Source: Apteryx mantelli (lineage: Eukaryota; Chordata; Aves; Apterygiformes; Apterygidae). Taken from it: a DNA stretch of 64,000 nucleotides. Of the stretch, positions 13,961-21,560 are shown piece by piece (the stretch's first letter is position 1; every line of letters starts with the position of its first letter). Location: assembly GCF_036417845.1 (NCBI RefSeq), contig NC_089981.1, positions 61,628,768-61,692,767 of the forward strand, read 5' to 3'. Position numbers and translations under genes: made by a program. Under the pieces are notes generated by a model. That model had not been told where the DNA came from, searched no databases, and was given only the letters and a program-made list of their open reading frames with translations.

Positions 13961-14299
13961 TAAGTTTTGATACCACAGGACAAACATGAGGGAGAAGAAT
14001 GTGTTATGAGACTCGGCCTGAAATCAGGGGGATTTCAAGGGAAGATATTCTGCAGCCAGCTCAAAACAAACAGATGGCAGCATGCTTCCTCATGCCGTTG
14101 TAGCTGGGCTGTGGCAGTCCCTTTCACCAGATGCTGCACACGTCAGAAGTTTACGGAGGCTTCAGGCACAGTTCACCAGTTATGTGGCAGCAAACTCCAC
14201 CAAGAGCCATTATGTAAAAAGATGCCACCTTGATCTCCAGAAATTATTAAACCACAGACCACTGGAAGTTAGGAGAGTACACTAAGTACCACTAGAGTT

Positions 14300-14412
14300 G
14301 CCATCTTTGTATACTTTTCTGTAGATGCCTGCTACTGGCCTCTGGCAGAGGCAGGAAACTAAAAATAAGCTTAACAGTAGCTTGCTCTGAGGCAGCATGG
14401 CTGTTCTTACAG
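14300..14412 (-). repeat. Eroded interspersed repeat (sauropsid 'GCCATGCTG..CAGTGGCCAGTAGCAG' family)
   Basis: The minus strand reads AGCCATGCTGCCTCAGAGCA, later CCTGCCTCTGCCAGAGGCC and AGTAGCAGGCATCTACAG. This follows a repeat common in turtle, crocodile and bird genomes (gccatactgggtcagacc, cctgtctctgacagtggcc, agtagcag). I cannot name its Repbase class from memory. It is diverged, so it is old. Confidence 0.5.
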
Positions 14413-14787
14413 TCTTCAAAGATTGTTGAGCCACTTGGCAGGAGGCGAAGGTGCTGGAAGAGAAGCTGACCCATGAAATGGGAAGCACTGGACAGAGTTG
14501 AGGGAAGGGAGAGGGCAAGCAAGAACAACCCAACCTGCTCTGCTAATGGCAGCCGTGTGGCTGAATAAGAAAAAAATGATGCTGACAGGATGGATGGATA
14601 TGAAGCAGTTTCTCTGAGTCCGAGAAAGGAGACCATGAGCCATGCACCGTAGTGCCAAGAAGACTCCAAGAAAGCAGTGGATTATCACCAAAACCAGTCT
14701 CAGAAGCAATTTCTAAAGGCATGGGTGTAGAAAAGACAGAGACAATAATGTGCAGTGGTTAAGGGCATGGGCTCAAAATTCACCTTA

Positions 14788-14823
14788 CGCGCGTGTGTGT
14801 GTGTGTGTGTGTGTGCGCGTGTG
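14788..14823 (+). repeat. (GT)n microsatellite
   Basis: A CGCG start, then about twelve GT units, then GCGCGTGTG. The alternating purine-pyrimidine tract of about 36 bp could adopt Z-DNA. Confidence 0.97.
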
Positions 14824-15487
14824 ATGTATGACAGTCTTCAATTTTCTTTTCCAGCATGATGAAGTTATATCCTCAGGTAAAAACTCAAAGCACTGCACTC
14901 AATAGCCCTGTGTCATCAATGCACACTGTAAAGTGGCCACACATACACAATACGCCCACACTTATTTTTCTAAGGACCACACATTCTCTGTCCTTGCTCT
15001 GTCTCTGTCACATTAAACTCTGTCCTACTTGCTTTAACTGTGGTTCCTCTGTATATACTACTTTGTTACATTTGCATGACTGATGTGGCAAACAGGAGTA
15101 TAACCAGCATGCAGTACCGTGGCAATGATTTAATTAGCTGCAAAACGTCTTTATGTTGTAAAGCATTTGCTTTATTTATTAAGTCATAGAATTCTTAGAA
15201 GATAATAATAGCTCCTTCTTAAGATATTATTTGTCTAAATGTTGCAATATGCAGCAGAGAATGTACCACTGCCTCCAAAACCACTTGACCAGCCCAGTAC
15301 TACTGATAACTGTGCACTTTCCTCCCTTCCTCTGGCCCTGGAATAAAGAGTATTTGCATTCAGATGGTATCTATTTAAATATTTGTATACTATTTCTAGC
15401 CATGTACCTGAGCACTTCCAGAACACCGATAGCTATAGACAGCCAATGCCTCTACACAGCCTTGACATCATTTTAAGCCCATGGTTT

Positions 15488-15570
15488 GTAAGTGGGAAAT
15501 TGAGTCTTAGCAAGATGAGAGAAACAGATTGCCTTTTCCATTTTCAGCCATCACAATGTGTTTAGTCAAA
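15488..15570 (+). repeat. Possible MIR/CORE-SINE remnant
   Basis: AGTGGGAAATTGAGTCTTAG, then ATGAGAGAAACAGATTGCC and TCACAATGTGTTTAG, align loosely with the MIR-type core (gggaaactgaggcacagag, gacttgcc, tcacacag). It is heavily decayed and the assignment is tentative. Confidence 0.35.
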
Positions 15571-16819
15571 GAAGGTTGAAAGTTTCTTGGGATTCTTTGC
15601 TGGTGGAAACCCTGCCGCAGCCCAAAGCCCGAGGGGCAGGATGACAGCCACGGCTTGTCAGATTCTCAACCAGCCCCAGTGGTGGAAAACTTTGCAGGCT
15701 TGAAATTAGGCATGGCCCTATCTCCAATAAGGAAGTTTCGGTGCATGCACTTTGCCTATGCTAATGAAATGAGAGTGGAAGGGAAATAAAAATGACTCAG
15801 GATGACAATTTCTATATAATCATTTCCACAATGGCCTTTGGCTCCAATGCAAATTAGCAAGAACCCAGCCTGCTGAGGTGCTCTTCCTCATACCAAACAG
15901 CCCTCCGTAAGAGCCTTACTTAAAGCAGTTCATGTGTCAGAAATCCCTCAGGAAGAGACAAAAAAGCCAGGATCTTACTTAAAGAAAAGGGATTGGATGT
16001 GTCTATACAATCTGGAGCCACTGCCTTCATCAGTGGCTAGAGTCTGGCCATGGGCCAGCAGCCCAGAAGTCCCCTGGTGAATACTGTGTTGGCAGAGCTT
16101 GGTTCTGCGTCGGCAGCTCTGCTCCACCCCATCCTGATCCAGGGGGTTATGGCACAAGAGGAACAGGGCACATATAACCCAGGCTGGGAAAAGGGCATGG
16201 TCACACTTCCCTCAATTGATTCTTTATGTGGTCACATAATGATCCTGTATCTGTGGCTAGAATTAGTCCTACTCTGCAACACAATGCCAAAAGATCAGAT
16301 ACAGATGGAAATTTGAGTGAAATGATTCCGTTTGTATTAAAGCTTGGGAAAACACCCAGAAATAATTAAAATGGGTTAAGGCAATATAGTCCACCACTGC
16401 AGACTCGACAATGAGCAGCCATGAGGAGAGGGGTGAGACCCAATGCCTGAATTTCAAGGGTGGAAGAAGGCAGTGCTTGTTCCATGGCTTGCACTCCCCT
16501 CTTCCTGCAGAAATCCCCTTTGGAAAATCTGAAGGTGTCCAAGTTCAGACTGGAGCAGGGCTCTGATAAATGAGAGGGAAGCCAGGCATGGGACTGCTCT
16601 GCAAACCTCCAGACTCACCACGCAAGTCACCGTAAGAATGTGCTGGGTTTCCCCCCACCGTGTAGTAGCATTGAGCAGCTCCGCGGCCCTTTCCTGCACC
16701 AGCATAGGGCCACAGGGCCAAGAGCTGGAACAGACGGTGCCCGAGAGGCAGGTGGTTGCTACCAAATGGTGTCACAGATCTTTCTATAGGCTAAGCAGTC
16801 TGACACTTGTGTGACAGAG

Positions 16820-16829
16820 GGGGAATCCC
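16820..16829 (+). promoter_or_regulatory. kB match GGGGAATCCC just past the NFKBIA 3' end
   Basis: This is a perfect kB consensus match about 260 bp beyond the poly(A) signal. It is motif evidence only. Confidence 0.3.
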
Positions 16830-17081
16830 AGCCCCCTCCCCGCCTGTGACAAAGGGCACAGGAAACTACACCTACATATATTTCTAAAATTAGCTGCAGC
16901 AGAAGGGCTGAGATTTCAAAGCTATACAGACACCTTATTCCTACTGAAGTGAACCACGTAACACCTCATGAGCATCTAAGCTTATAGGTATACTAGGTAG
17001 TAATTGTTTCTTAAAACTAACCACGTGGATCCCACATATCTCAGGACAATGAGGTGGACAATTAATCATTTCACAGACCAC

Positions 17082-17774
17082 AGTAATTTGACATTTTTTA
17101 ATAAATACATCTCACATGTACCAAAATAATTATAAACAAAATGTACAGTATTTACAAGCTATACAATTGCTAAAAAGTGTAGCAATTATGACACACATTG
17201 TGTGAAACACATCGTTTCCAATGCCCACAGTTAACATGATTGCTACCTCTCCCATAACAGCCAAGAGGTCATTCCTTTGGTTGATCCTCTGTCTGCTATA
17301 CCCCACAAAGAGCAGCTGAGGTCAGTCAGTAAGGTGAAGTATCACCAGCCCAACAGAAACCTAAGGAACAGTTTCCAAAAAGATGGGATGTTTGTATGAG
17401 CCTGTCTTGTCATGAGTGGACAAGTATTCCTCGTAGTATTTAACACCTATAGACAGATCTTGAATGCATTTCTGTAAATAGTATGTTGGATCTGTAGTCC
17501 GTTTTCTTCATACTGTTAACAAGTTTGGATATGGGGTTCCTTATCAAGTGGTGTAAACAATCACAGATTTCTAGGGATGTTACATATTCCACTCCTGTTA
17601 TTTAATCACAGGTCAGAACGTGGAACCTTGCTGTTACACTTAAGTGCTCCTTGCTGGGCAGTGTAGTATTTCAGTACTTTTTTCTTCCACATTTCGATTT
17701 TTTTAAAATGAAGAATGACAGTCCTTTTCCTATACATATGTACACAGTCACTTCCTTTCACAGAAACCTCTGCT
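17082..17774 (-). other. NFKBIA: NFKBIA 3' untranslated region
   Basis: This is the terminal-exon sequence after the TAA. On the minus strand it is AT-rich towards the end. It has two AUUUA pentamers that I can see (plus-strand TAAAT at 17475-17479 and 17102-17106), a modest AU-rich-element signal compatible with the short-lived NFKBIA mRNA. The 3' limit is inferred from the poly(A) signal and may be off by 10-20 nt. Confidence 0.75.
17097..17102 (-). terminator. NFKBIA: Poly(A) signal ATTAAA for NFKBIA
   Basis: ATTAAA on the minus strand is followed by further A residues and then a TG-rich stretch (TGTGGTCTGTG, about 17072-17083) that could be the downstream element. Cleavage is expected at roughly 17080-17088. 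I saw no AATAAA on the minus strand between the stop codon and this point. Confidence 0.65.
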
Positions 17775-17822
17775 TTAAAATGCCAGCTGTCGTCCTCCAA
17801 TAAGGCAGTCATCATATATGAG
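17775..17822 (-). CDS. NFKBIA: NFKBIA coding exon 6 (C-terminal peptide and stop)
   Basis: This exon has 48 nt of coding sequence giving [15 protein letters not shown] and then TAA (17777-17775). It matches the avian C-terminus I recall; human has LPYDDCVFGGQRLTL. The acceptor is TTCTTCCAG|CTC after a T-rich tract. Intron 5 is 508 bp (17823-18330). This exon is too short to stand out as an ORF and was found by splice and homology logic. Confidence 0.95.
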   Translation of the reverse strand, partial: LIYDDCLIGGRQLAF

Positions 17823-20662
17823 CTGGAAGAAAAAAAACCCAAAATGCTGTTAATGTAAAATTCTCACTGCAAGTATCATATCTACTCAGGGAGAATAGCC
17901 AAATTCTGCTTGCCCTGACTTCAGTAGCGTGCAAAATTTCTACACAGCAATGGTTACATTTGCTATCATTTGCAATTTACAGCACTGAGAATGTTAGAAA
18001 AATAAATGGTGGGGAGGAGAAAACAACAAATTAACTTAAGCTATATGTCACAAGGTTCTGTAGGTATCAGCAACAGGACAATGTTCAGAGAATCATGCTC
18101 TGTGAAATTAATATCTGTTCCCTAAGGTAGTTTTTATATTTTATTCTTACATTTATTCTATTTATATGTTGGCCCAACTGCCATACTTCCAACACTTGAC
18201 ACTGTAACCTTACTTTATGGGGATATTTAGGTCACCCATATGTCATCAGAGCACCAACAAAAATACAACTTAAGCATATAAAAGGGCAGGATTTGGTCCT
18301 TCCTATGAAAAGGTGCAAATAGCTACTTACTTCATCCTCTGTGAATTCAGATTCCGATTCACTGCTCTCCTCGTCCTCACTTTCTGGCAACATTTGTAGG
18401 TCAGCTGTGGTCAACTGCTTCAGCTGTTCCTGTATGCTGGAGTTGTCTCTTCCCCACGTGAGCTGATACGGGGAATAGCCCTGGTAGGTCACTTTATTCA
18501 CATCTGCCCCGTGTTTCACCAGAAGGGACACCAGGTCTGAATTCTGCAGGTCTACAGCCAAGTGTAGTGCAGTTCTGCCATTGCATGGCTCCTGTATGAA
18601 AATAACCCAAGATGTTTCATGTTAGGAGAGCCAGGCTTGCCAGTGCCAGAACTGCTGATTCTTATGACTACACAACCCTGTTCAGTTAAATTCATAGATA
18701 AATCACATACCTGAGCATTTACATCTGCTCCTAAGGACAGCAAGTATTCAACAACAGCCAGATACCCTTGAATAGATGCCAAATGGAGACATGTATGTCC
18801 TGTAAAATACAAATGAAGGTAAAATTTGAGTAATTCTTACCTAATGCCTTATCTTTCACTTAAAAGTCAGGAGGATAGAATAATATCTAGGTTTGCAATT
18901 TATCAAAGGCAAAGGGGTGTTTTCCAAGAAAACCTTTCAACTTCTAATATGTATGGAAAACAGGAAAAGATTTTGGAAAGATTTCTTAGCTTTACTTTAT
19001 TCCAGTGTTTGACTCCAAATTATTGTAACAAAAAATAGAAACACTTGAAATAAAATATTCAGAGTTAATTAAATTCTGCAAAAGTAGTCATTAAAAATGC
19101 AGAGTTTAAAGTTATGGCAGCCAATGATCATCAGTAAGGAGGCCTATAAGCCAATCAGGGAAATTTTAAGGAAATCAGACACTGCTATGTACTTTGGCTT
19201 CCTCAACCTTCTCCACCTTTCCAGAGGTCTTTGAGATCTACAGAGCAAGAACTTGTCCTCAGCGCAGCATACTGGCATTTCGGTACAGCAGATTGTGCGT
19301 ACCGTTGTAGTTGGTTGCCTGTAGGACAGGGAGGAGGTGGTGCTGCTGGCAGTACTGTGTGAGGACGCTGACGCTTCTGAGGGAGCCCTGCTCACAGGCA
19401 ATATGGAGTGGCGTGTTCCCTCGGAAGTCTCTGATTTCTGGGTCACATCCGGCCTTCAGAAGATTCTCAGCAATTTCAGGTTGATCTGTGATAATGGCCA
19501 GGTGAAGTGGAGTCTGCAGACAAAAGGGAAACCACAGGTTGGTAAGTGGCACTACAAACACAGCAGGCAGCAGCAGCGTCTGAACAGACCCTCAATCAGT
19601 TGGTGATTTTTGCCCAATTGAAAACAAACCCTATAAACAGTTGGGTTTTTTTAATACTTCTTGATAGTTGTTTTTTTGTCTGGAAATGATGAACTCTGAG
19701 CTCTCCAGATACCAAACAGTCATACGAAGGGCATCATTAATGTGACAATGAAGAGGGGTGCAACCCACTGCATCATATTTAAAAAATGCAGGCATTAAAT
19801 GCCACTGCTGGTGAGAGGAAGTGTTGCATTAACAACAACTGGAGTCATTTGGGTGCTTGTCTGAACGCAGGCTTTGATTTAATATCCATCAAAAAATAGT
19901 AATAAGAAAGAAGCTTTTCTTTGGGGTGGTGGTGGCGGGTGCAGACCAGTACCTGGCTGAGGCTGTTCTGGAAGCTGAGGAAGGCCCGGTCGCCGGCCAT
20001 CTGCCGGATCACCTCCAGGCTCAGGGCTTTCTCTTCGTGAATAATCGCCAAGTGGAGAAAACTGCAGGAAGGAAACAACCCCAAAAAAGAAGAGTGAAAT
20101 CCCCCCGCAGGAGCAGCGGTGACGAGCGGGCCGCGCCGGCCGCCGGGGCGCGCCCGCCGTCATGTGCCGCGTTTCGAAACCGGGGCTTTTCGGCGGCCGG
20201 TGCTTTCCGCGGGGCCGCCGGGAGCCGCCTGTTCCTGGCGCCTCTCCAGGGACTTTCCGCGGCCGCGGCCCTGCCCCGGCGCGGCGCCTCCCGGCCCGCC
20301 CGGCGCCTCCCGGCCCGCCAGCGCCGCCCCCCGGCCGGGCGCTCCGCAGGGCCCCGCCGCCCCCCGGCCCCGCCGCCAGCGCGGCCTCCGCGTCCCCGCA
20401 CTTACGTGTCGCCGTCCTCGGTGAGCTGCTGGGCCCAGGCGTGCGGCGGCGGCGGGTCGCCCTGCGGCCAGGCCGGGGCGTCGCGCGGCTGGAGGCGAAT
20501 GTCCTGCAGCTCCTTCACCAGCTGCCGGTACTCCTCGTCCTTCATGGAGTCCAGCCCGCTGTCGTGGCGGTCGTCCTGCAGCGGCGCCGCCGGGAGCTCC
20601 TTGCGCGGCGCCTCGCGGCCCTCCATGGCCGACAGCTCGGCGGCGCGGCGGGCGCTGATCAT
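17775..20662 (-). CDS. NFKBIA: NFKBIA, NF-kappa-B inhibitor alpha (IkB-alpha), six coding exons
   Basis: The CDS joins 20662-20406, 20061-19953, 19513-19303, 18799-18711, 18591-18331 and 17822-17775. It is 975 nt, 324 residues plus TAA, and every junction is GT-AG and in frame. IkB-alpha holds RelA/p50 dimers in the cytoplasm, is degraded after IKK phosphorylation, and is resynthesised to end the response. Visible in the protein: degron DSGLDS at 34-39 (IKK serines S35 and S39, equivalent to human S32/S36); a single lysine, K21, upstream of it; Y45 (human Y42); an export-like stretch [10 protein letters not shown] at 48-57; ankyrin repeats from about 83 to 285 with TPLH at 123-126 and 156-159 and related ALHL/CLHL motifs; and an acidic PEST tail at about 284-309 ([16 protein letters not shown]). 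Human is 317 residues and chicken, as recalled, 318; the excess is a proline-rich insertion at residues 66-73. The start ATG has a G at -3 and lies within GCCGCCATGA. No plausible alternative gene exists. Confidence 0.98.
17890..17932 (+). repeat. Possible ancient repeat remnant in NFKBIA intron 5
   Basis: AGCCAAATTCTGCTTGCCC followed by TGACTTCAGTAGCGTGCAAA resembles the ggccaaattctgctc...gacttcagtgg block of the ancient repeat family seen at 41.0-41.35 kb. It is weak. Confidence 0.3.
18331..18591 (-). CDS. NFKBIA: NFKBIA coding exon 5 (ankyrin repeats 5-6 and PEST)
   Basis: This exon has 261 nt and encodes residues 223-309, from [20 protein letters not shown] through [16 protein letters not shown] to the acidic tail [17 protein letters not shown], then TEDE. 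Serines 293, 298, 299, 301 and 303 and T306 in acidic context are CK2-type sites, as in the human PEST. The acceptor is ATACAG|GAG and the donor is GAA|GTAAGT. Intron 4 is only 119 bp. Confidence 0.97.
18711..18799 (-). CDS. NFKBIA: NFKBIA coding exon 4 (ankyrin repeat 4)
   Basis: This exon has 89 nt and encodes the rest of G193 to Q222: [20 protein letters not shown], then SLGADVNAQ. The acceptor is TTTACAG|GAC and the donor is CAG|GTATGT. Intron 3 is 503 bp. Confidence 0.97.
19303..19513 (-). CDS. NFKBIA: NFKBIA coding exon 3 (ankyrin repeats 2-3)
   Basis: This exon has 211 nt and encodes residues 123 to the first base of codon 193. It begins [19 protein letters not shown], includes [18 protein letters not shown] and ends QATNYNG. 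The acceptor is TCTGCAG|ACT and the donor is AACG|GTACGC. Intron 2 is 439 bp. Confidence 0.97.
19953..20061 (-). CDS. NFKBIA: NFKBIA coding exon 2 (ankyrin repeat 1)
   Basis: This exon has 109 nt and encodes the end of codon 86 to residue 122 ([20 protein letters not shown], then [16 protein letters not shown]). The acceptor is CTGCAG|T and the donor is CAG|GTACTG. Intron 1 is 344 bp (20062-20405) and very GC-rich. Confidence 0.97.
20249..20258 (+). promoter_or_regulatory. Intron 1 kB match GGGACTTTCC
   Basis: This is the exact classical kB decamer within NFKBIA intron 1, about 520 bp below the predicted start and still inside the CpG island. The same decamer occurs at 12011 and 3931. Confidence 0.5.
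20406..20662 (-). CDS. NFKBIA: NFKBIA coding exon 1 (start, degron, NES-like helix)
   Basis: This exon has 257 nt and encodes residues 1-85 plus two bases of codon 86. It starts [10 protein letters not shown] and ends LTEDGD. The donor is AC|GTAAG. It carries the phosphodegron (20563-20546), K21 (20602-20600) and the proline-rich insertion PQGDPPPP (20467-20444), which I do not recall in human or chicken. Confidence 0.97.
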
Positions 20663-20776
20663 GGCGGCGGGGGGGAGGGGGCTCCGCGCCGCGGCTCCAA
20701 GCGGGGCGGCTGGCGCGGCGGCGGCGGCTGCGCTGCTGCTAGTGCTGGCGCTGGCGGCGGGCGGGCATCCGCGAGT
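20663..20776 (-). other. NFKBIA: NFKBIA 5' untranslated region (approximate)
   Basis: This is the sequence between the ATG and the start site expected about 25-30 nt below the TATA-like box. It is GC-rich with GCC/GCG runs. A short upstream ATG reading frame (20768-20739) would fall in it if transcription starts at or above 20770. The start site is inferred from the TATA position only. Confidence 0.55.
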
Positions 20777-20801
20777 GAGCGGCGGCGGCGGCGGCGCGCC
20801 G

Positions 20802-20808
20802 CATATAC
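20802..20808 (-). promoter_or_regulatory. NFKBIA: TATA-like box of NFKBIA
   Basis: The minus strand reads GTATATG within GGGTGTATATGCGG, 140 bp above the ATG. The human promoter has TTTATAG in the equivalent place below two kB sites. The box lies inside a GC-rich block, so the AT-rich heptamer stands out. Confidence 0.7.
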
Positions 20809-20818
20809 ACCCGGCGGA

Positions 20819-20828
20819 GGGGATTTCT
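20819..20828 (-). promoter_or_regulatory. NFKBIA: Second proximal kB-like site AGAAATCCCC
   Basis: The plus strand reads GGGGATTTCT, nine of ten positions of the kB consensus. It lies between the proximal kB site and the TATA-like box, where the human promoter has AGAAATCCCC. Its conserved position supports it more than its score does. Confidence 0.65.
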
Positions 20829-20851
20829 GCGGGGGAGGAGCTGCCGCGGCC

Positions 20852-20861
20852 GGGAATTTCC
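20852..20861 (-). promoter_or_regulatory. NFKBIA: Promoter-proximal kB site GGAAATTCCC
   Basis: The plus strand reads GGGAATTTCC, a perfect match to GGGRNWYYCC. The minus strand has GACTGGCTGGAAATTCCC, which closely matches the human promoter context GACTGGCTTGGAAATTCCCC as I recall it. It lies about 45 bp above the TATA-like box and about 80 bp above the predicted start. It is the expected RelA/p50 autoregulatory site. Confidence 0.88.
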
Positions 20862-21128
20862 AGCCAGTCAAAGCCTGACGGGCGAGTCTGGTCCTGCTCG
20901 GCGCCGCGGGCGGGGCGGGCCAGGGGCCGGGCCGGGCCGAGGCGGCGCGGAGGAATTCCCTGCGCCCGCCCGGCCGCTCCTGCAGCGGGAACTTGGCGTT
21001 TTTCCACGGCAGGGGAAGTACTCGCCGCCCCGGTGACTAACCCCGCTCCTCTGCCTCCCCGCCGGTACTTCCCTGCTGCGCCGCGGGCGCTGCCGCTGGC
21101 GAGCGCTGCCCCTGGCGAGCGCTGCCCT

Positions 21129-21138
21129 GGGGCTTTCC
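21129..21138 (+). promoter_or_regulatory. Upstream kB match GGGGCTTTCC
   Basis: This is a perfect GGGRNWYYCC match about 350 bp above the predicted NFKBIA start, inside the CpG island. The human promoter also has several kB sites upstream of the proximal one, but I cannot align this one to a named site. Confidence 0.5.
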
Positions 21139-21560
21139 CTGCCCGCCCCGCCGGGCCCGGGGCGGCACCGGGGCCCCGTGCTGCCGCCGCCTGCGGCCCC
21201 CTCGCTTCCCCAGGCGCCTCCCCAGCGCCGAGCGAGGCTCCGCTTGCGGGTGGTGGCGGGGGGCCGCCCTCGGGGCCGCCAGCGGGCCTCTTCTGGCGGC
21301 GAGGGCTGCGCGGCGAGCCCCGCGGGCCGGGGCCGCCCTGGCGGCTCGGCGGCGTGTGCCGAGCCCGCTGCCGCGGCGGCGCATCACGCCTGCGCCCCGG
21401 CCTGGCGCCCTGCACGGCGCGGGCCGCCCGCTGCCGCCCGCTGCCGCCCGCGGCCCGGGGCAGCTGGAAGGGGCGAAGCCGCTGCGCGCCGGGAGCCGTG
21501 ACGGCGTCGCGGTGGTGCTAACTGCCCTCTACCGGGTTTTGGGGAGGTTGCGCTAGTGTG

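Larger units (their letters stand above)
14413..17081. other. Intergenic between the repeat remnant and the NFKBIA 3' end
   Basis: It contains the GT microsatellite, the possible MIR remnant and the kB match at 16820. No coding content is recognised. Confidence 0.55.
20100..21560. promoter_or_regulatory. CpG island over the NFKBIA promoter, exon 1 and intron 1
   Basis: The block is dense in CG dinucleotides and G/C runs, and both edges are sharp against AT-richer flanks. It spans intron 1, exon 1, the 5'UTR, the core promoter and about 780 bp upstream. Long open frames on both strands here (up to 531 codons) come from the scarcity of AT-rich stop codons and have no protein-like content apart from exon 1. 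Confidence 0.9.

Noticed and set aside
20402..21415. Extending the NFKBIA start upstream in the same open frame (337 codons)
   Set aside because: The frame is open only because of GC content. There is no in-frame ATG between 20662 and 21415, and the TATA-like box and kB sites lie inside the extension.
19926..21521. 531-codon open frame on the plus strand across the NFKBIA CpG island
   Set aside because: It runs antisense through exon 1, exon 2 and the promoter. Its Ala/Arg/Pro/Gly-rich content is what GC-rich DNA yields in any frame, and no domain is visible.
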